Shown piece after piece: positions 10,771 through 23,330 of a stretch of 64,000 bases of DNA. A program made the translations under genes and the position numbers. The notes beneath the pieces are model-generated. The model was not told the DNA's origin. It did no database searches and saw nothing but the letters and a program-made list of their open reading frames with translations. Every line of letters starts with the position of its first letter. The first letter of the stretch is position 1. The DNA lies in contig CM054165.1 of NCBI GenBank assembly GCA_028751875.1, positions 23,616,670 through 23,680,669 of the forward strand, given 5' to 3'. This DNA comes from Rapana venosa. Its lineage: Eukaryota > Mollusca > Gastropoda > Neogastropoda > Muricidae.

Positions 10771-11009
10771 CATATGCATGCATGCATCCATCCAATATAG
10801 GAACGAAAAAAATGCATCATGTCTACTTATCTAACCTGTCTGTCATTTTAGCTATCTATCCACGTATCTATCTATGTATCTCTGTATCTATCTATGTATC
10901 TATCTCTGTCTCTCTCTCTCTCCACACACGCACGCACGCACGCACACACAGACAAAGCCCAAGACAGAGAAGAAGGACGGGAAAAACTAAAGGCAGCCAG
11001 CCAACTCAC

Positions 11010-11079
11010 AGCAAACTTTTTCTGCAGCACGTCATTCTGTTTCTTCAGCTCCTGGTTCTTCGTTTCCAAGGCCTCCATT
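11010..11079 (-). CDS. Coiled-coil/EF-hand gene, exon 6
   Basis: 70 nt, enters with one base (completing an AAA Lys codon with exon 5), leaves in phase 0. Acceptor GCCCCTCACAG, donor GTGAGT. It encodes residues 198-221: MEALETKNQELKKQNDVLQK, then KFA. Classic coiled-coil composition with Leu/Met/Val at heptad core positions and an Asn in the core. No stop in the used frame. The alternative frame at this acceptor hits a stop. Confidence 0.85.
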
Positions 11080-11228
11080 CTGTGAGGGGCATAGGATGGT
11101 CCCTCATATGACTCGTTATATGGTGCGAAATATGTGACAATATGGTTTAGGATAGGTGATGTTATGATCAGGATATGGTGACATTGTGGTACGGGATAGG
11201 TGACATTATAGCAGAGAATATATGCCAT
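11080..11228. repeat. 22-bp minisatellite, left part
   Basis: Diverged copies of the GTGACATTATGGTATAGGAT unit, beginning right at the exon 6 acceptor and interrupted by a SINE at 11242. Confidence 0.8.
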
Positions 11229-11241
11229 TATGGTGCATGTG
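11229..11241. repeat. Target-site duplication, left copy
   Basis: TATGGTGCATGTG, identical to 11537-11549, brackets the 5S/tRNA-like SINE. Confidence 0.9.
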
Positions 11242-11536
11242 CATAGGGGACGGGATAGCTCAGTGGTCGGAGCACTCGCTTTTCCCCAGCCAAGTTAAGC
11301 AGCGTCGAGCGTGGTTACCAGTTGGATGGGTGACCGTTTGCGCGCCTTGGCTTCAGTACAGTTCCCCCAGCTGTAAATGGGTACCTGCCCTCTTTAGGGT
11401 CAGGGAAGGTAAAGCAGCGAGGGAGAGGAGATGGGCGCCGCCCTCAATATGCTGGCCCTAGAGAAGTGAGGTCTCTGACACCTCGCTCCCCTACGACCTT
11501 ATAGGTTATGGGACTCCTTTACTTTACCTCCTTTAC
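11242..11536 (+). mobile_element. Chimeric tRNA/5S-rRNA-derived SINE, intact
   Basis: The head GGGATAGCTCAGTGGTCGGAG resembles a tRNA 5' half with an A box. It runs into AAGTTAAGCAGCGTCGAGC, GGTTA and TTGGATGGGTGACCG, which match the internal-promoter half of eukaryotic 5S rRNA. A unique body follows (CTGTAAATGGGTACCTGCCC, GGGCGCCGCCCTCAATATGC, GACCTTATAGGTTATGGGAC) and a (CTTTAC)n-like tail. A perfect 13-bp duplication flanks it. Further copies are at 37223-37500 (-) and 29960-30075 (3' half, +). Transcription by RNA polymerase III is inferred. Confidence 0.9.
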
Positions 11537-11549
11537 TATGGTGCATGTG
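11537..11549. repeat. Target-site duplication, right copy
   Basis: Second perfect copy of TATGGTGCATGTG, immediately after the SINE tail. Confidence 0.9.
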
Positions 11550-12620
11550 TTATTATGGTATAAGATATGTGTCATAATGGTATAAGATATGCAATATTAT
11601 AGATATATGACATTATGGTATGAAATTGTGACATTATAAATTCCATTTATTATTATTATAGTATATGTGTGTCATTATGGTATCTGATATATGACGGTAC
11701 AGATATATGACATTATGGTATGAGAGATGTGCCATTATGGTATAAGATTATATGTGGCATTATGGTATAAAACATTTGGCATAGTGGTATAGGATAGATG
11801 ACATTATGGTATAGGATATGTGACATGGTATAAGATAGGTGACATTATGGTATAAGATATGTGACATTATGGTATAGGATATGTGACATTATGGTATAAG
11901 ATATGTGACATTGGATATGTGACATTATGGTATAAGAAATGTGACATTGGATATGTGACATTATGGTATAAGATATGTGACATTATGGCCTAGTATAGGT
12001 GACATGGTATAGGATATGTGACATTATGGCCTAGTATATGTGATGTTATGGTATAAGGTATGTGGCATTATGGTATAAGGTAGGTGACATTATGTTATAA
12101 GATAGGTGACATTATGGCATAGTATAGGTGGCATTATGGTATAAGGTATGTGACATTATGGTATAGGATATGTGACATTATGGTATAAGATAGGTGTCAT
12201 TATGGTATAGGATATGTGACATTATGGTATAGGATAGGTGACATTATGGTATAGGATATGTGACATCATGGTATAGGATAGGTGACATTATGGTATAGGA
12301 TATGTGACATTATGGTATAGGATAGGTGACATTATGGTATAGGATTGGTGACATTATGGTATAGGATAGGTGACATTATGGTATAGTATAGGTGACATTA
12401 TAGTATAAGATATGTGCCATTATGGTAGAAGATATGAGACATTATAGCAGAAAATATGTGACATTATGCCACAGGATATGTGACATTATGGTATAGGATA
12501 TGTGAAATTATGCATAGAATATGTCACATTATGCCACAGGATATGTGACATTATGCCATAGGCTTTGTGACATTTTGCCGTAGAATATTTGATATTTAGG
12601 TATAGAATATGTGACACTAC
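11550..12620. repeat. 22-bp minisatellite, main array
   Basis: Roughly 45 copies of GTGACATTATGGTATAGGAT plus two bases. The most regular part is at 12180-12380. It fills most of intron 5 of the coiled-coil gene. Confidence 0.95.
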
Positions 12621-13390
12621 ACTACAGGACAATGACGTAGTGTAGTATAAGATATTCCATATAACGAGACGATAAATACTTTCCCAGACTGACTGACACA
12701 AAAAACAAAACAAACAAAAGTTAACACTGCAGTACGCACGAAACCAATCATAAACACAAACCATCGTATCACGGATCACGTATTATTTGAACGCATGCAA
12801 CACCATACACTAAAGCAACAATCAACCCAGACGGCTGTTTACAGTTTTACATGTTAAAACTCATGCCACATTCCACATTGAGGCAGGGGGTTTTTTTCGC
12901 CCCAGAAATAGGCAAAGTACAAATGAAAATTGATGGCAACATATAAAACGATAACAAAACAACAGCAACAAAAAACCCAACCAACCAAACAAACAAACCA
13001 ACAAAGAACAGCAACATACCTTGGAAAATGTGATGTTAACTTAGAAGGGGCAATGTGTATTTTTGGAGGTGTGATGCGAATCTTGAGGAATGTAATGTAA
13101 AGTTGAAAAGAAAAAAGATTTCTGATTAAAAAAAATACTAACTGACAAATAACCTATGCTCTTGTGCAAGATTTTCAAATACTATATGCCAAAACCAATA
13201 AGCAAGTGTGCAATAAAAAAGTTGCCTCCTGCCCCCCCCCCCCCCATCTCTCTCCCTCTCTTTGTCTCTCTCTCTCTCCCCACCTCTCCTCTCTCTTTCC
13301 CTCCCCACCTCTCTCTCTCTCTTTCCCTCCCCTACCTCTCTCTCTCCCCCCCCCCCCTCTCTCTCCCCCCCCTCTCTCTCTTGTACGGAC
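12621..13390 (-). other. Rest of intron 5, with (CT)n at 13235-13385
   Basis: Unique AT-rich sequence, then a 150-bp C/T-only tract immediately downstream (in gene sense) of the exon 5 donor. Nothing coding was recognised. Confidence 0.6.
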
Positions 13391-13462
13391 TTGTCTTTCA
13401 CATCGGCAAGAACTCGTTCTTTCTCTCTCTCCCACAGCTGCACGTTCTTCTCCCGTTGTAAC
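13391..13462 (-). CDS. Coiled-coil/EF-hand gene, exon 5
   Basis: 72 nt, one base in, two bases out. Acceptor CTGTGTGCAG. It encodes residues 174-198: LQREKNVQLWEREKERVLAD, then VKDK, a coiled-coil segment. The donor needed for phase is GTCCGT at 13385-13390. A second GT four bases further (GTACAA) would end in phase 0 and drive exon 6 into a stop. The chosen donor is weak, so the 3' boundary of this exon is the least certain after exon 2. Confidence 0.75.
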
Positions 13463-14078
13463 CTGCACACAGACAGCACGCACATGTAGACAGATGTACA
13501 GACTGATATCACCTTGAGTGAACAGACGTTAAATGAAAGAAAGAATACAGACTGAAAATAAGACAGACAAACAGACATAATTATGCACACGAAGCAAGCG
13601 CGATAGCGTACAAAGCATAATATAAGCAACGATTACAAAATTTAGTCACTGTATTGTTCTAGCATACTTTTATTTAGTTAGTTTATGAGCAAGCAAAGAC
13701 GATAGTGAAGAAAAAGCAAAATAGATGGTCTCAGCAACACCCTAATTTCAACAGGAAGGATGACTACTACGTCCTGCCCAGAGAAGACCAAGCAACAATT
13801 GTGAGGACTGAGGACTGGACACTGCAGACTCAGACATCACATGTTCACCAAGTTCCACATTGGTGAATCTACGACGTGTCACTTCTCCCATGACATTGGA
13901 TCATTCCTACAGGCCTATCCAACATAGTTATCATATCTGCCGTGACTTAAAGTGGTGTACAGTTGTATTGTATTGCAGTGTTTTGTATTGTATTGTAGGA
14001 TATTGTACTGAATACCAGTTTCAGTCACGACAGATTCCTCTGCATGAAAAGTCAAAGCCATGGGACAGGCTTGCTCAC
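13463..14078 (-). other. Intron 4, with SINE A debris at 13935-14040
   Basis: Contains ATCTGCCGTGACTTAAAGTG (SINE A 3' end, plus) with a (TGTAT)n tail and, facing it, a minus-strand piece of the same block (CAGTTTCAGTCACGACAGA) at 14018-14045. No other element was recognised. Confidence 0.6.
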
Positions 14079-14139
14079 TCGGCAATTGTCTCGTTCTTCT
14101 CCTTCACCACAGCATCCAGGAGGTGAATGGTGCTGCATT
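14079..14139 (-). CDS. Coiled-coil/EF-hand gene, exon 4
   Basis: 61 nt, two bases in, two out. Acceptor GGAAGGCAG, donor GTGAGC. It encodes residues 154-174: [20 protein letters not shown]. It was found because exon 3 (phase 1) cannot join exon 5 (needs phase 2). This exon repairs both phases, and its [17 protein letters not shown] continues the coiled coil. An alternative acceptor (AATGCAG) seven nt downstream would break phase. The acceptor directly abuts the giant pyrimidine satellite, so on the sense strand it is preceded by a purine tract instead of the usual pyrimidine tract. Confidence 0.75.
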
Positions 14140-17100
14140 CTGCCTTCCATCCATCCATCCATCCATCCATCCATCCATCCACCCATCCATCCATACTTCC
14201 TTTCCTCCATCCACCCTTCCTTCCTTTCCTCCATCTACCAACCCACCCATTCCTTCTTTTCCTCCATCTACCCACACCCCACCCACCCACCCCTTCCTTC
14301 CTTTCCTCCATCTACCCACCCACCCACCCACCCCCCCTTCCTTCCTTTCCTCCATCTAACTCCACCCCACCCACCCACCCCCCATTCCTTCCTTTCCTCC
14401 ATCTACCCACCCACCCACCCACCCACCCCTCTCCTCTCCATTCTCCTCTCCACTACCCACCTCACTCACCTCACCCACCCACCCTTCCTCTTCTTCTCCT
14501 CCATCTACCACACTCACACCATCCTCTCCATCCTTCCATTCCTTTCCTCCACCCACCCACCCACCCATCCCTCCATTCCTTCCTCCCTCCCTCCATTCCA
14601 TCCTCCCTCCCTCCATTCCTCCTTCCAATTCCTCACTCCCTCCATACCATTCCTCCCATCCACTCCTATTCCTGCCCTCCACTCCTTCCTTCCTCCCTCC
14701 AACTTCCTCCACCTCCCTCCATTCCTAATCCTCCCTCCATCCATTCCTTCCTTCCTCCATTCCTCCCTCCCTCCATTCCTTCCTCCCTCCATTCCTTCCT
14801 CTATTCCTCCCTCCCTCCATTCCTTCCTTCCATTCCTCCCCTCCTCCACTCCATTCCTCCCACCACTCCTTCCTCCCTCCCTCCATTCCTTCCTCCCTCC
14901 ATTCCTCCCTCCCTCCATTCCTTCCTTCCTCCATTCCTCCCTCCCTCCATTCCTTCCTCCACTCCATTCCTTCCTCCTCATTCCTCCCTCCCTCCATTCC
15001 TTCCTCCCTCCATTCCTCCCTCCATTCCTTCCATTCCTTTCCTCCCTCCATTCCTTCCTCCATTTCCTCCCTCCATTCCTTCCCCTCATCATTTCCTCCC
15101 TCCATTCCTTCCTCACTCCATTCCTTCCTCCATCCACTTCCTTCCTCCCTCCCATTCCTCCTCCATTCCTCCATCTCACTCCATTCCTCCCTCCACTCCT
15201 CTCCTCCTTCCCTCCATTCCTTCCTCCCCATCCATTCCTTCCTCCCTCCCTCCATTCCTTCCTCCCTCCATTCCTTCCTCCCTCCACTCCATTCCTTCCT
15301 CCTCCCTCCACTCCTTCCTCCCTCCACTCCCTCCTTCCTCCCTATTCCTTCCTCCCTCCATTCCTTCCTCCCTCCACATTCCTCCCTCCCTCCATTCCTT
15401 CCTCCCTCCATTCCTTCCTCCCTCCACTCCTTCCTCCCTCCATTCCTTCCTCCCTCCATCCTTCCTCCCTCCATTCCTTCCTCCCCCCCTCCATTCCTCC
15501 CTCCCTCCATTCCTTCCTCCCTCCACTCCTTCCTCCCTCCACTCCCTCCCTCTCCTCCATTCCTTCCTCCCTCCATTCCTTCCTCCCTCCACTCCTCCCT
15601 CCCTCCATTCCTTCCTCCCTCCATTCCTTCCTCCCTCCACTCCTTCCTCCCCTCCACTCCTCCCTCCCTCCATTCCTTCCTCCCTCCATTACCTCCCTCC
15701 TCCCTCCCTCTCCTTCCTCCCTCCATCCTTCCTCCTCCACTCCTTCCTCCCTCCACTCCTCCTCCCTCCATTCCTTCCTCCCTCCATTCCTTCCTCCCTC
15801 CCTCCATTCCTTCCTCCCTCCACTCCTTCCTCCCTCCATCCTTCCTCCCTTCCTCCACTTCCTCCTCCCTCCATTCCTTCCTCCCTCCATTCCTTCCTCC
15901 CTCCATTCCTTCCTCCCTCCCTCCATTCCTTCCTCCCTCCACTCCTTCCTCCCTCCACTCCCTCCCTTCCTCCATCCTCCTCCCTCCATTCCTTCCTCCC
16001 TCCATTCCTTCCTCCCTCCCTCCATTCCTCCCTCCCTCCTTCCTTCCTCCCTCCATTCCTTCCTCCCTCCACTCCTCCCTCCCTCCATTCCTCCCTCCCT
16101 CCATTCCTTCCTCCCCTCCATCCTTCCTCCCTCCACTCCCTCCCTTCCTCCACTCCTCCCTCCCTCCATTCCTTCCTCCCTCCCTCCATTCCTCCCTCCC
16201 TCCATTCCTCCCTCCCTCCATTCCTTCCTCCCTCCATTCCTTCCTCCCTCCACTCCTTCCTCCCTCCATTCCTTCCTCCCTCCACTCCTTCCTCCCTCCA
16301 TTCCTTCCTCCCTCCATTCCTTCCTCCCTCCCTCCATTCCTCCTCCCTCCATCCTTCCTCCCTCCACTCCCTCCCTTCCTCCATTCCTTCCTCCCTCCAC
16401 TCCTTCCTCCCTCCACTCCCTCCCTTCCTCCATTCCTTCCTCCCTCCATTCCTTCCTCCCTCCACTCCTTCCTCCCCCTCCATTCCTCCTCCCTCCATTC
16501 CTCCCTCCCTCCATTCCTCCCTTCCTCCATTCCTCCCTCCCTCCATTCCTTCCTCCCTCCATTCCTCCCTTCCTCCATTCCTCCTCCCTCCATTCCTTCC
16601 TCCCTCCACTCCTTCCTCCCTCCATTCCTCCCTCCCTCCATTCCTCCCTCCCTCCAGTTCCTCCCTTCCTCCATTCCTCCCTCCCTCATTCCTTCCTCCC
16701 TCCATTCCTCCTTCCATCCATTCCTCCCTCCCTCCATTCCTTCCTCCCTCCACTCTTCCTCCCTCCACTCCTTCCTCCCATCCACTCCTTCCTCCCTCCA
16801 TTCCTTCCTCCCTCCATCCATTCCTTCCTCCTCCAATCCTTCCTCCCTCCACTCCCTCCCCTTCCTCCATTCCTTCCTCCTCCATTCCTTCCTCCTCCAC
16901 TCCTTCCTCCTCCATTCCTTCCTCCCTCCCTCCATTCCTTCTCCCTCCACTCCTTCCTCCCTCCACTCCTTCCTCCCTCCATTCCTCCCTCCCTCCATTC
17001 CTCCTCTTCCTCCATTCCTTCCCTTCCTCCATTCCTCCCTCCCCCATTCCTCCCTCCCTCCATTCCTCCCTTCCTCCATTCCTCCCTCCCTCCATTTCCT

Positions 17101-17275
17101 CCTCCCTCCATTCCTTCCTCCATCCATTCTCCTTCCTCCCTCTACTCCTTCCTCCCTCCACTCCTTCCTTCCTCCCTCCAAATTCCTTCCTCCCTCCATT
17201 CCTTCCTTCCCCCCCTCCATTCCTTCCTCCATCCTCTTTCCTCCCTCCTATTCCTTCCTCCCTCCCCTATTCTAT
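14140..17275. repeat. 3.1-kb homopyrimidine satellite
   Basis: Plus strand is almost entirely C and T. It starts as (CATC)n with CCACC/TTCC units, then becomes a higher-order array of ~12-19 bp modules such as CTCCATTCCTTCCTCC. Because stops cannot form in a C/T-only strand it gives open frames of over 1000 codons that encode only Pro/Ser/Leu/Phe. These are not genes. It lies in intron 3 of the coiled-coil gene. Confidence 0.98.
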
Positions 17276-17283
17276 ATGTTGAA

Positions 17284-17472
17284 GGACGTGGCAGGATGTT
17301 TAAGACTTTGCCTGCCAACAAATAAATCGTGAGGTTCTGGGTTCGATTCCCAGCCTCCCCTTTCTTCCCAGTTTGACCAAAAAATCGAACGAATGAAAGT
17401 CCTTCGATGAGACTAAAACCAAGGCCCCATGTGCGAACGCATGCAGAACATCTTGCGCACAGGTTAAATCCC
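17284..17472 (+). mobile_element. SINE family C (head type 2), cut by the assembly gap
   Basis: tRNA-like head GTGGCAGGATGTTTAAGAC with B box GGGTTCGATTCCC, then TTCCCAGTTTGACCAAAAAA, the core GATGAGACTAAAACCAAGG and GCATGCAGAACATCTTGCGC. The sequence runs into the N block. Confidence 0.85.
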
Positions 17473-17972
17473 NNNNNNNNNNNNNNNNNNNNNNNNNNNN
17501 NNNNNNNNNNNNNNNNNNNNNNNNNNNNNNNNNNNNNNNNNNNNNNNNNNNNNNNNNNNNNNNNNNNNNNNNNNNNNNNNNNNNNNNNNNNNNNNNNNNN
17601 NNNNNNNNNNNNNNNNNNNNNNNNNNNNNNNNNNNNNNNNNNNNNNNNNNNNNNNNNNNNNNNNNNNNNNNNNNNNNNNNNNNNNNNNNNNNNNNNNNNN
17701 NNNNNNNNNNNNNNNNNNNNNNNNNNNNNNNNNNNNNNNNNNNNNNNNNNNNNNNNNNNNNNNNNNNNNNNNNNNNNNNNNNNNNNNNNNNNNNNNNNNN
17801 NNNNNNNNNNNNNNNNNNNNNNNNNNNNNNNNNNNNNNNNNNNNNNNNNNNNNNNNNNNNNNNNNNNNNNNNNNNNNNNNNNNNNNNNNNNNNNNNNNNN
17901 NNNNNNNNNNNNNNNNNNNNNNNNNNNNNNNNNNNNNNNNNNNNNNNNNNNNNNNNNNNNNNNNNNNNNNNN
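17473..17972. other. Assembly gap, 500 N
   Basis: Exactly 500 N, a placeholder size. Its true length is unknown. It probably hides the end of the SINE and the 5' part of the RNase H LINE fragment that follows. Confidence 1.
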
Positions 17973-18073
17973 GTCACACACACACACAGACACACACACA
18001 CACACACCACACACACAGACACACACACACACACAGACACACACACACACACACAGACACACACACACACACA
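17973..18073. repeat. (CA)n microsatellite
   Basis: Interrupted CA array between the gap and the LINE fragment. Confidence 0.95.
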
Positions 18074-18837
18074 CAGCTTTAAAGATTGAAAAATCCTATC
18101 ACATCGGCAAAAATCATTCCATCTTTACTGCTGAACTTACTGCTATTTTGATGGCTTTGTACTTTCTGCTTGATTGCCCCAATACTGTTTTGCAGATATT
18201 GTTCTGTGTTGATTCTAAATCTGCATTACAGTCTCTCAGTAACTCGTCTTCGACCGTTAAGCAGAATCTTATTACTGAAATTAATTTGTTGGTACATTTT
18301 TTAATTCTGAGGGGTTCGAATGTTACTTTCTGCTGGATTCCATCTCATTGTGGTATTCATTTTAATGAAATGGTTGACAAAGCTGCCAAAAAGGCAGCAA
18401 AACATGATAGCTATTCAACTGTTTTAGATATTCCTCTTTCTCTTCATGAAGGTTATGCTTTGCTTCAAAATGTTTGCTGGAAACATGTGAAAAAGAAACA
18501 GGAAGAGGCTGGTTATCCCCAGCATACTTGTTCAGTTCTGGATATTGAGAACATTCTTTGCACTCAGTACGGTTTTCGAAAATCCTGTACTAGAAAAATT
18601 GTTTCTCTAATCTACAGATTGAAATTAAATACCTTTCGAGCAAAATTTGCCAAAAATGTACAATGTATATGCGGTGACAAATTTTCTAATGTTCATGTTC
18701 TGTATCAATGTCAAGGTTTAAAAACGTTTTTACCATCATTTCAAGATAAGTCTCTGCAGGAAGTTTTAACCAATCCAGAGTTATTATGTGAGATAGCCTT
18801 GTCTCTGTTGCAATCCCCAGTATTCTCTTTTTTGTAA
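18074..18837 (+). mobile_element. Non-LTR retrotransposon 3' end: RNase H domain
   Basis: One open frame of ~254 codons to a TAA. It carries RNase H motifs AELTAILMAL (Glu), LFCVDSKSAL (second Asp) and WIPSHCGIHFNEMVDKAAKK (His and last Asp), then a Cys/His tail (CICGDKFSNVHVLYQC). The first catalytic Asp (TDGS) and the whole reverse transcriptase are missing because the fragment begins at the (CA)n edge. RNase H of this kind removes RNA from the RNA/DNA hybrid during retrotransposition. The family looks Jockey/I-like. Related copies: 23955-24766, 32349-33268 and 47460-48514. Confidence 0.85.
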
Positions 18838-19212
18838 AGTATGGTCGTGGGAATCTACATTTTGCTTGTTTCACAGCTGCCGTTACAAGTAGTTCAAAAT
18901 TGTTTGTTTTCAAACATTAGAGTATTTTTCAATTGTTGTGGGTTTTTGTTAATTTTTGTAGTTCTATGCCATGTTTTTTGCAACATACTATTTATATAGA
19001 TTGGAATAATCTTTTAATGTGCATTCATACCAACACGTATCTATTCTACTTAAAGCCCTTATCTCATTATGTTCCCCCCCCCCCCCAATCCCCCCCTGCC
19101 TCCATCGTCTAATATCACTTAAGTGAACAGACGTAAAATTGAAGACACACACACACACACAGACACACACACTCACACACACACACACACAAACAAACAA
19201 ACACAAACTCAC
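18838..19212 (-). other. Intron 3, part next to exon 3
   Basis: LINE 3' flank, a C-run at 19073-19086 and (CA)n at 19144-19205 that reaches the exon 3 donor. Nothing else was recognised. Confidence 0.6.
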
Positions 19213-19264
19213 CCTCTAGTTCTCTTTTCTCTTTACTGAGGGCCGAGATCACTTGTTGATAATG
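19213..19264 (-). CDS. Coiled-coil/EF-hand gene, exon 3
   Basis: 52 nt, phase 0 in, phase 1 out. Acceptor TATGTCTGAAACAG with a CTGAT branch-like site ~22 nt upstream, donor GTGAGT. It encodes residues 137-153: HYQQVISALSKEKRELE, the start of the coiled coil. A (CA)n array begins just beyond the donor. Confidence 0.8.
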
Positions 19265-19395
19265 CTGTTTCAGACATACAATAGTAAATCAGATAATAAC
19301 AGTAACGTGTGTGTGTATATGTGTGTGTGTTGTATGTGTGTGTGTATGTGTGTGTGTGTATGTGTGTGTGTGTGTTGTACCTGTGTGTGTGTGAA

Positions 19396-19480
19396 GTCAA
19401 GTCAAAATAATCTTTATTGAGGGTTAAAGATTAAGTTTAATACATTACTTTTTCATCCTGCTCTCACAAAACATTACAGA
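19396..19480 (+). repeat. Interspersed repeat family G, copy 1
   Basis: AAGTCAAGTCAA followed by TTGAGGGTTAAAGATTAAGT and CATCCTGC. It matches 23758-23832. Identity unknown. Confidence 0.6.
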
Positions 19481-19502
19481 AAAATGACTTATTTACACTA
19501 AA

Positions 19503-19503
19503 G

Positions 19504-19572
<69 letters not shown>

Positions 19573-19703
19573 ATATGCTTGTAGAAAAAATGCAAATGCA
19601 TGCACACCAGGAATGAATGCAACCCCCTCAAAAAACAACAACAACCACACGAGTCCTTATTCCGTTATCCTCCGAATAAGAAAAACGAATAAAAAAAGAT
19701 GAA

Positions 19704-19775
<72 letters not shown>

Positions 19776-19790
19776 CACACTCACTCACTC
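19503..19790. repeat. (GT)n at 19503-19570 facing (CA)n at 19705-19775
   Basis: Two complementary dinucleotide arrays ~130 bp apart, with a SINE C tail piece (TTATTCCGTTATCCTCCGAA) at 19650-19697 between them. Confidence 0.9.
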
Positions 19791-22700
19791 ACTCACACAA
19801 ACAAACACTTCCACCCCTACCCACACCCACTCATCCCCCACCACCACATACCTGTCCACACCCCTCCTCCACACACACTCCCTACGCCCTCTCACGCCCC
19901 CCCCCCCCCCCCGCACACACACACATACCAATACACACTAGCACACCAACAATCTAACACACCCCAACCCTCACCCACAGAGCAATCACCCACACTAACC
20001 TCCCTATTGTAATATCATCGTAATCTACATTGCTTGTTTACACACATTAACAAGCAAAACTATCGTTCACTCATAAACCCATAAATCAAGAACACTACAT
20101 ATTTTTTTCAACACTACATCCTATACACAACACAACAGTAAAATGAATACACATAAGTGTATTCATACCAACACTGTATCATTCTACTTAAGCCTACTCA
20201 TAGTCAATCCCTATGTAATACACTTAGTACAACAAAACACAACACACACCAGACACACAACCCACACCATACACCAACAACCAAACTCACACAGTCTTCC
20301 TACTACACACAATAAGCACAACAACATATACAACACAAAATAAACACAACACTCTGACAGCTTTATTATCAAAGTAATCTCAGTATCATACACTACTAGT
20401 GCAAACAACCTAACACACAAAAACTACTTATAGCATTACACAATAAAGTCACAACATACTCATCTTCTACACAAACACATACACACACAACCAGCACCAC
20501 ACCTACACCACAAACGTCAATTAAGCAATACACACATTACACCAACATCCACCCACCCTACACATCACCACCCACAACACTTAACACAACCTAGACACAA
20601 CAACTAACCACACACACAACATAACACACCAACACACACACTAAACACCACAACAACAACAACAACACACCACACTTAATCATCAACTCCCCCTAGCACA
20701 CCAACAACCTAACAACAACTAAAAACGCACAACACTAACACACACACAAACACCACACTAACAACCCTAGTACACCAACAACCTAACACACACATCACTA
20801 CACACACACATTAACACAACACACACACACAACCAACACACCACACTACTCAACCTAACAACACTACCAACCACCACACAACACAACTACACACTAACAC
20901 ACCCTACACACCAACACACCAACACACCACACACAACACACCTAGACACAAACCTACACACACCACAACACACACCACACACTAACCCACACAACATTAA
21001 CACACACACACACTACACTAACACACCACAACACTAACACACACACACACACACTAACAACAACAAACAACCACAACACACACACACACACTACCAACAC
21101 ACTAACACACACCACACACCAACTAACAACATAACAACAACACAACACACACTAACACACCAACAACCTAACAAACAACACACTACACAAACACTAACAC
21201 ACCCACTAGTACACCAACAACCTAACACACACACACACACACACACTAACACACACCAACACACTAACACACCAACACACACACAACAAACCTACACCAA
21301 CACACACATAACACACTACACCACACACACACAACCACACCTACACACCAACAACCTACACACCACACACACACACACACTACACACAACACACACACAC
21401 ACACACACACACACACCCACAACAACAACCACACACACACCCACACACCACAACCAACACTACACACACACACCTACACACCAACAACCTAACACACACA
21501 CACACACACCACACACACTAACACACAACAACCTAACACACAACACACACACACCACAAACAACATACCACCAAACCACACACCACCACCACACACACCA
21601 CCCAACCACCACACCCTAACACACCAACCTAACACACACACTACACAACACATAACACACCACCTAACACACACACACACACCAACACCAACAACCTAAC
21701 ACACACACACACACACAACTAACCACCCACACACACACCACACAACACACAACACACCAACACCACACACTACACACACACACACACCTAACACCAACAA
21801 CCTAACACACACACACACACTAACACACAACACCTAACACACCCTACACACAACACACCAAAACCAACACACACACACACACAACACACACCACACACCA
21901 ACAACCTAACACACACTCACACACACAACACTAACACAACAACCTAACAACACACACACACACACTAACACCTAACACCAACAACCTAACACAACACACA
22001 CACACATAACACCCACACCTAACACCACACACAAACCTAACACACACCCACACACACCACACACACTAACACACCTACACACCAACAACAACTACCACAC
22101 ACACACACCAACACACACTAACACACCAACACAACCTAACACACCCACACACCAACAACCAACACACACACACACACACACTACACACAACACCCACACA
22201 CCAACAACAACACCCAACACACACAACACACACCAAAACAACACACTAACACACACACAACAATACCACACAACAACTAAACACCCACAACACACACACA
22301 ACACACACAACACACCAACAACACACCTACCACACCACAACTAACACACAACACACAAACCACACACAACACCCAACACACCAACAACCTAACACACACA
22401 CACACACCACAACACCAACAACACCCAACACACACTAACACACCAAAAACCTAACACACACACAAACCACACCCACACCACACACACCACAACAACCCTA
22501 ACACACACACACACCACACTACACACTACACACAACAACCTAACACACACACACACACAAACACAACACTACACACACACACACAACACACACACTAACA
22601 CACCATACACAAACCAACACACACAACACACCTAAAAACACCAACAACCTAACACACACACACACCACCCAATACACACACACTAACACACAACAACCAA

Positions 22701-23135
22701 CACACACACACACACACACACTAACACACACACACACTACACACACTAACAACAACACACACCACACACAACACTAACACCTACACCAACAACTAACCCA
22801 CACAACACACACTAACACAACACACCCTAGCACTTCAACAAACTATAACACACACTAACACACACACATTAACACACACACACACTAACACTAACATACA
22901 CACTAACACACAAGAGGCACTTAACACACACGCTAAACACATGCACACACACACACACACACACTAAAACACACACTAACACACACACACACTAACACAC
23001 CCTAGCCACACAACAACCTAACACACACACACACACACTAACACACACACACACTAACACACACTAACACACACTAACACACCTAACACACACACACTAA
23101 CACACCCTAGACACCAATAAACTAACACACACACA

Positions 23136-23198
<63 letters not shown>

Positions 23199-23330
23199 CA
23201 CACCCTAGCACTTCAACAAACTATATAAAAGAATGAAATAAAAAAAAAACCGACACAAACACTAACACACACACACACTAACACACAAACACACACACTC
23301 ACACACACACTAACACACCCTAGCACACCA
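19791..23330. repeat. A/C-only satellite with CCTAAC motifs, ~3 kb
   Basis: From ~20440 the plus strand is nearly devoid of G. A degenerate unit recurs, roughly CACCAACAACCTAACACAC plus variable CA repeats and ACTAACACAC. The left part (19791-20440) is mixed AC-rich sequence. It fills intron 2 up to exon 2. Open frames on the minus strand (Cys/Val-rich) are artefacts. Confidence 0.95.

Noticed and set aside
11270..11340. A 5S rRNA gene
   Set aside because: Only the central/3' promoter half is 5S-like. The 5' part is tRNA-like and the 3' part is unrelated.
14044..17325. Open frames of more than 1000 codons (Pro/Ser/Leu/Phe-rich on plus, Gly/Glu/Arg-rich on minus)
   Set aside because: They follow automatically from a C/T-only satellite, in which stop codons cannot arise. 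No domain and no start or splice context.
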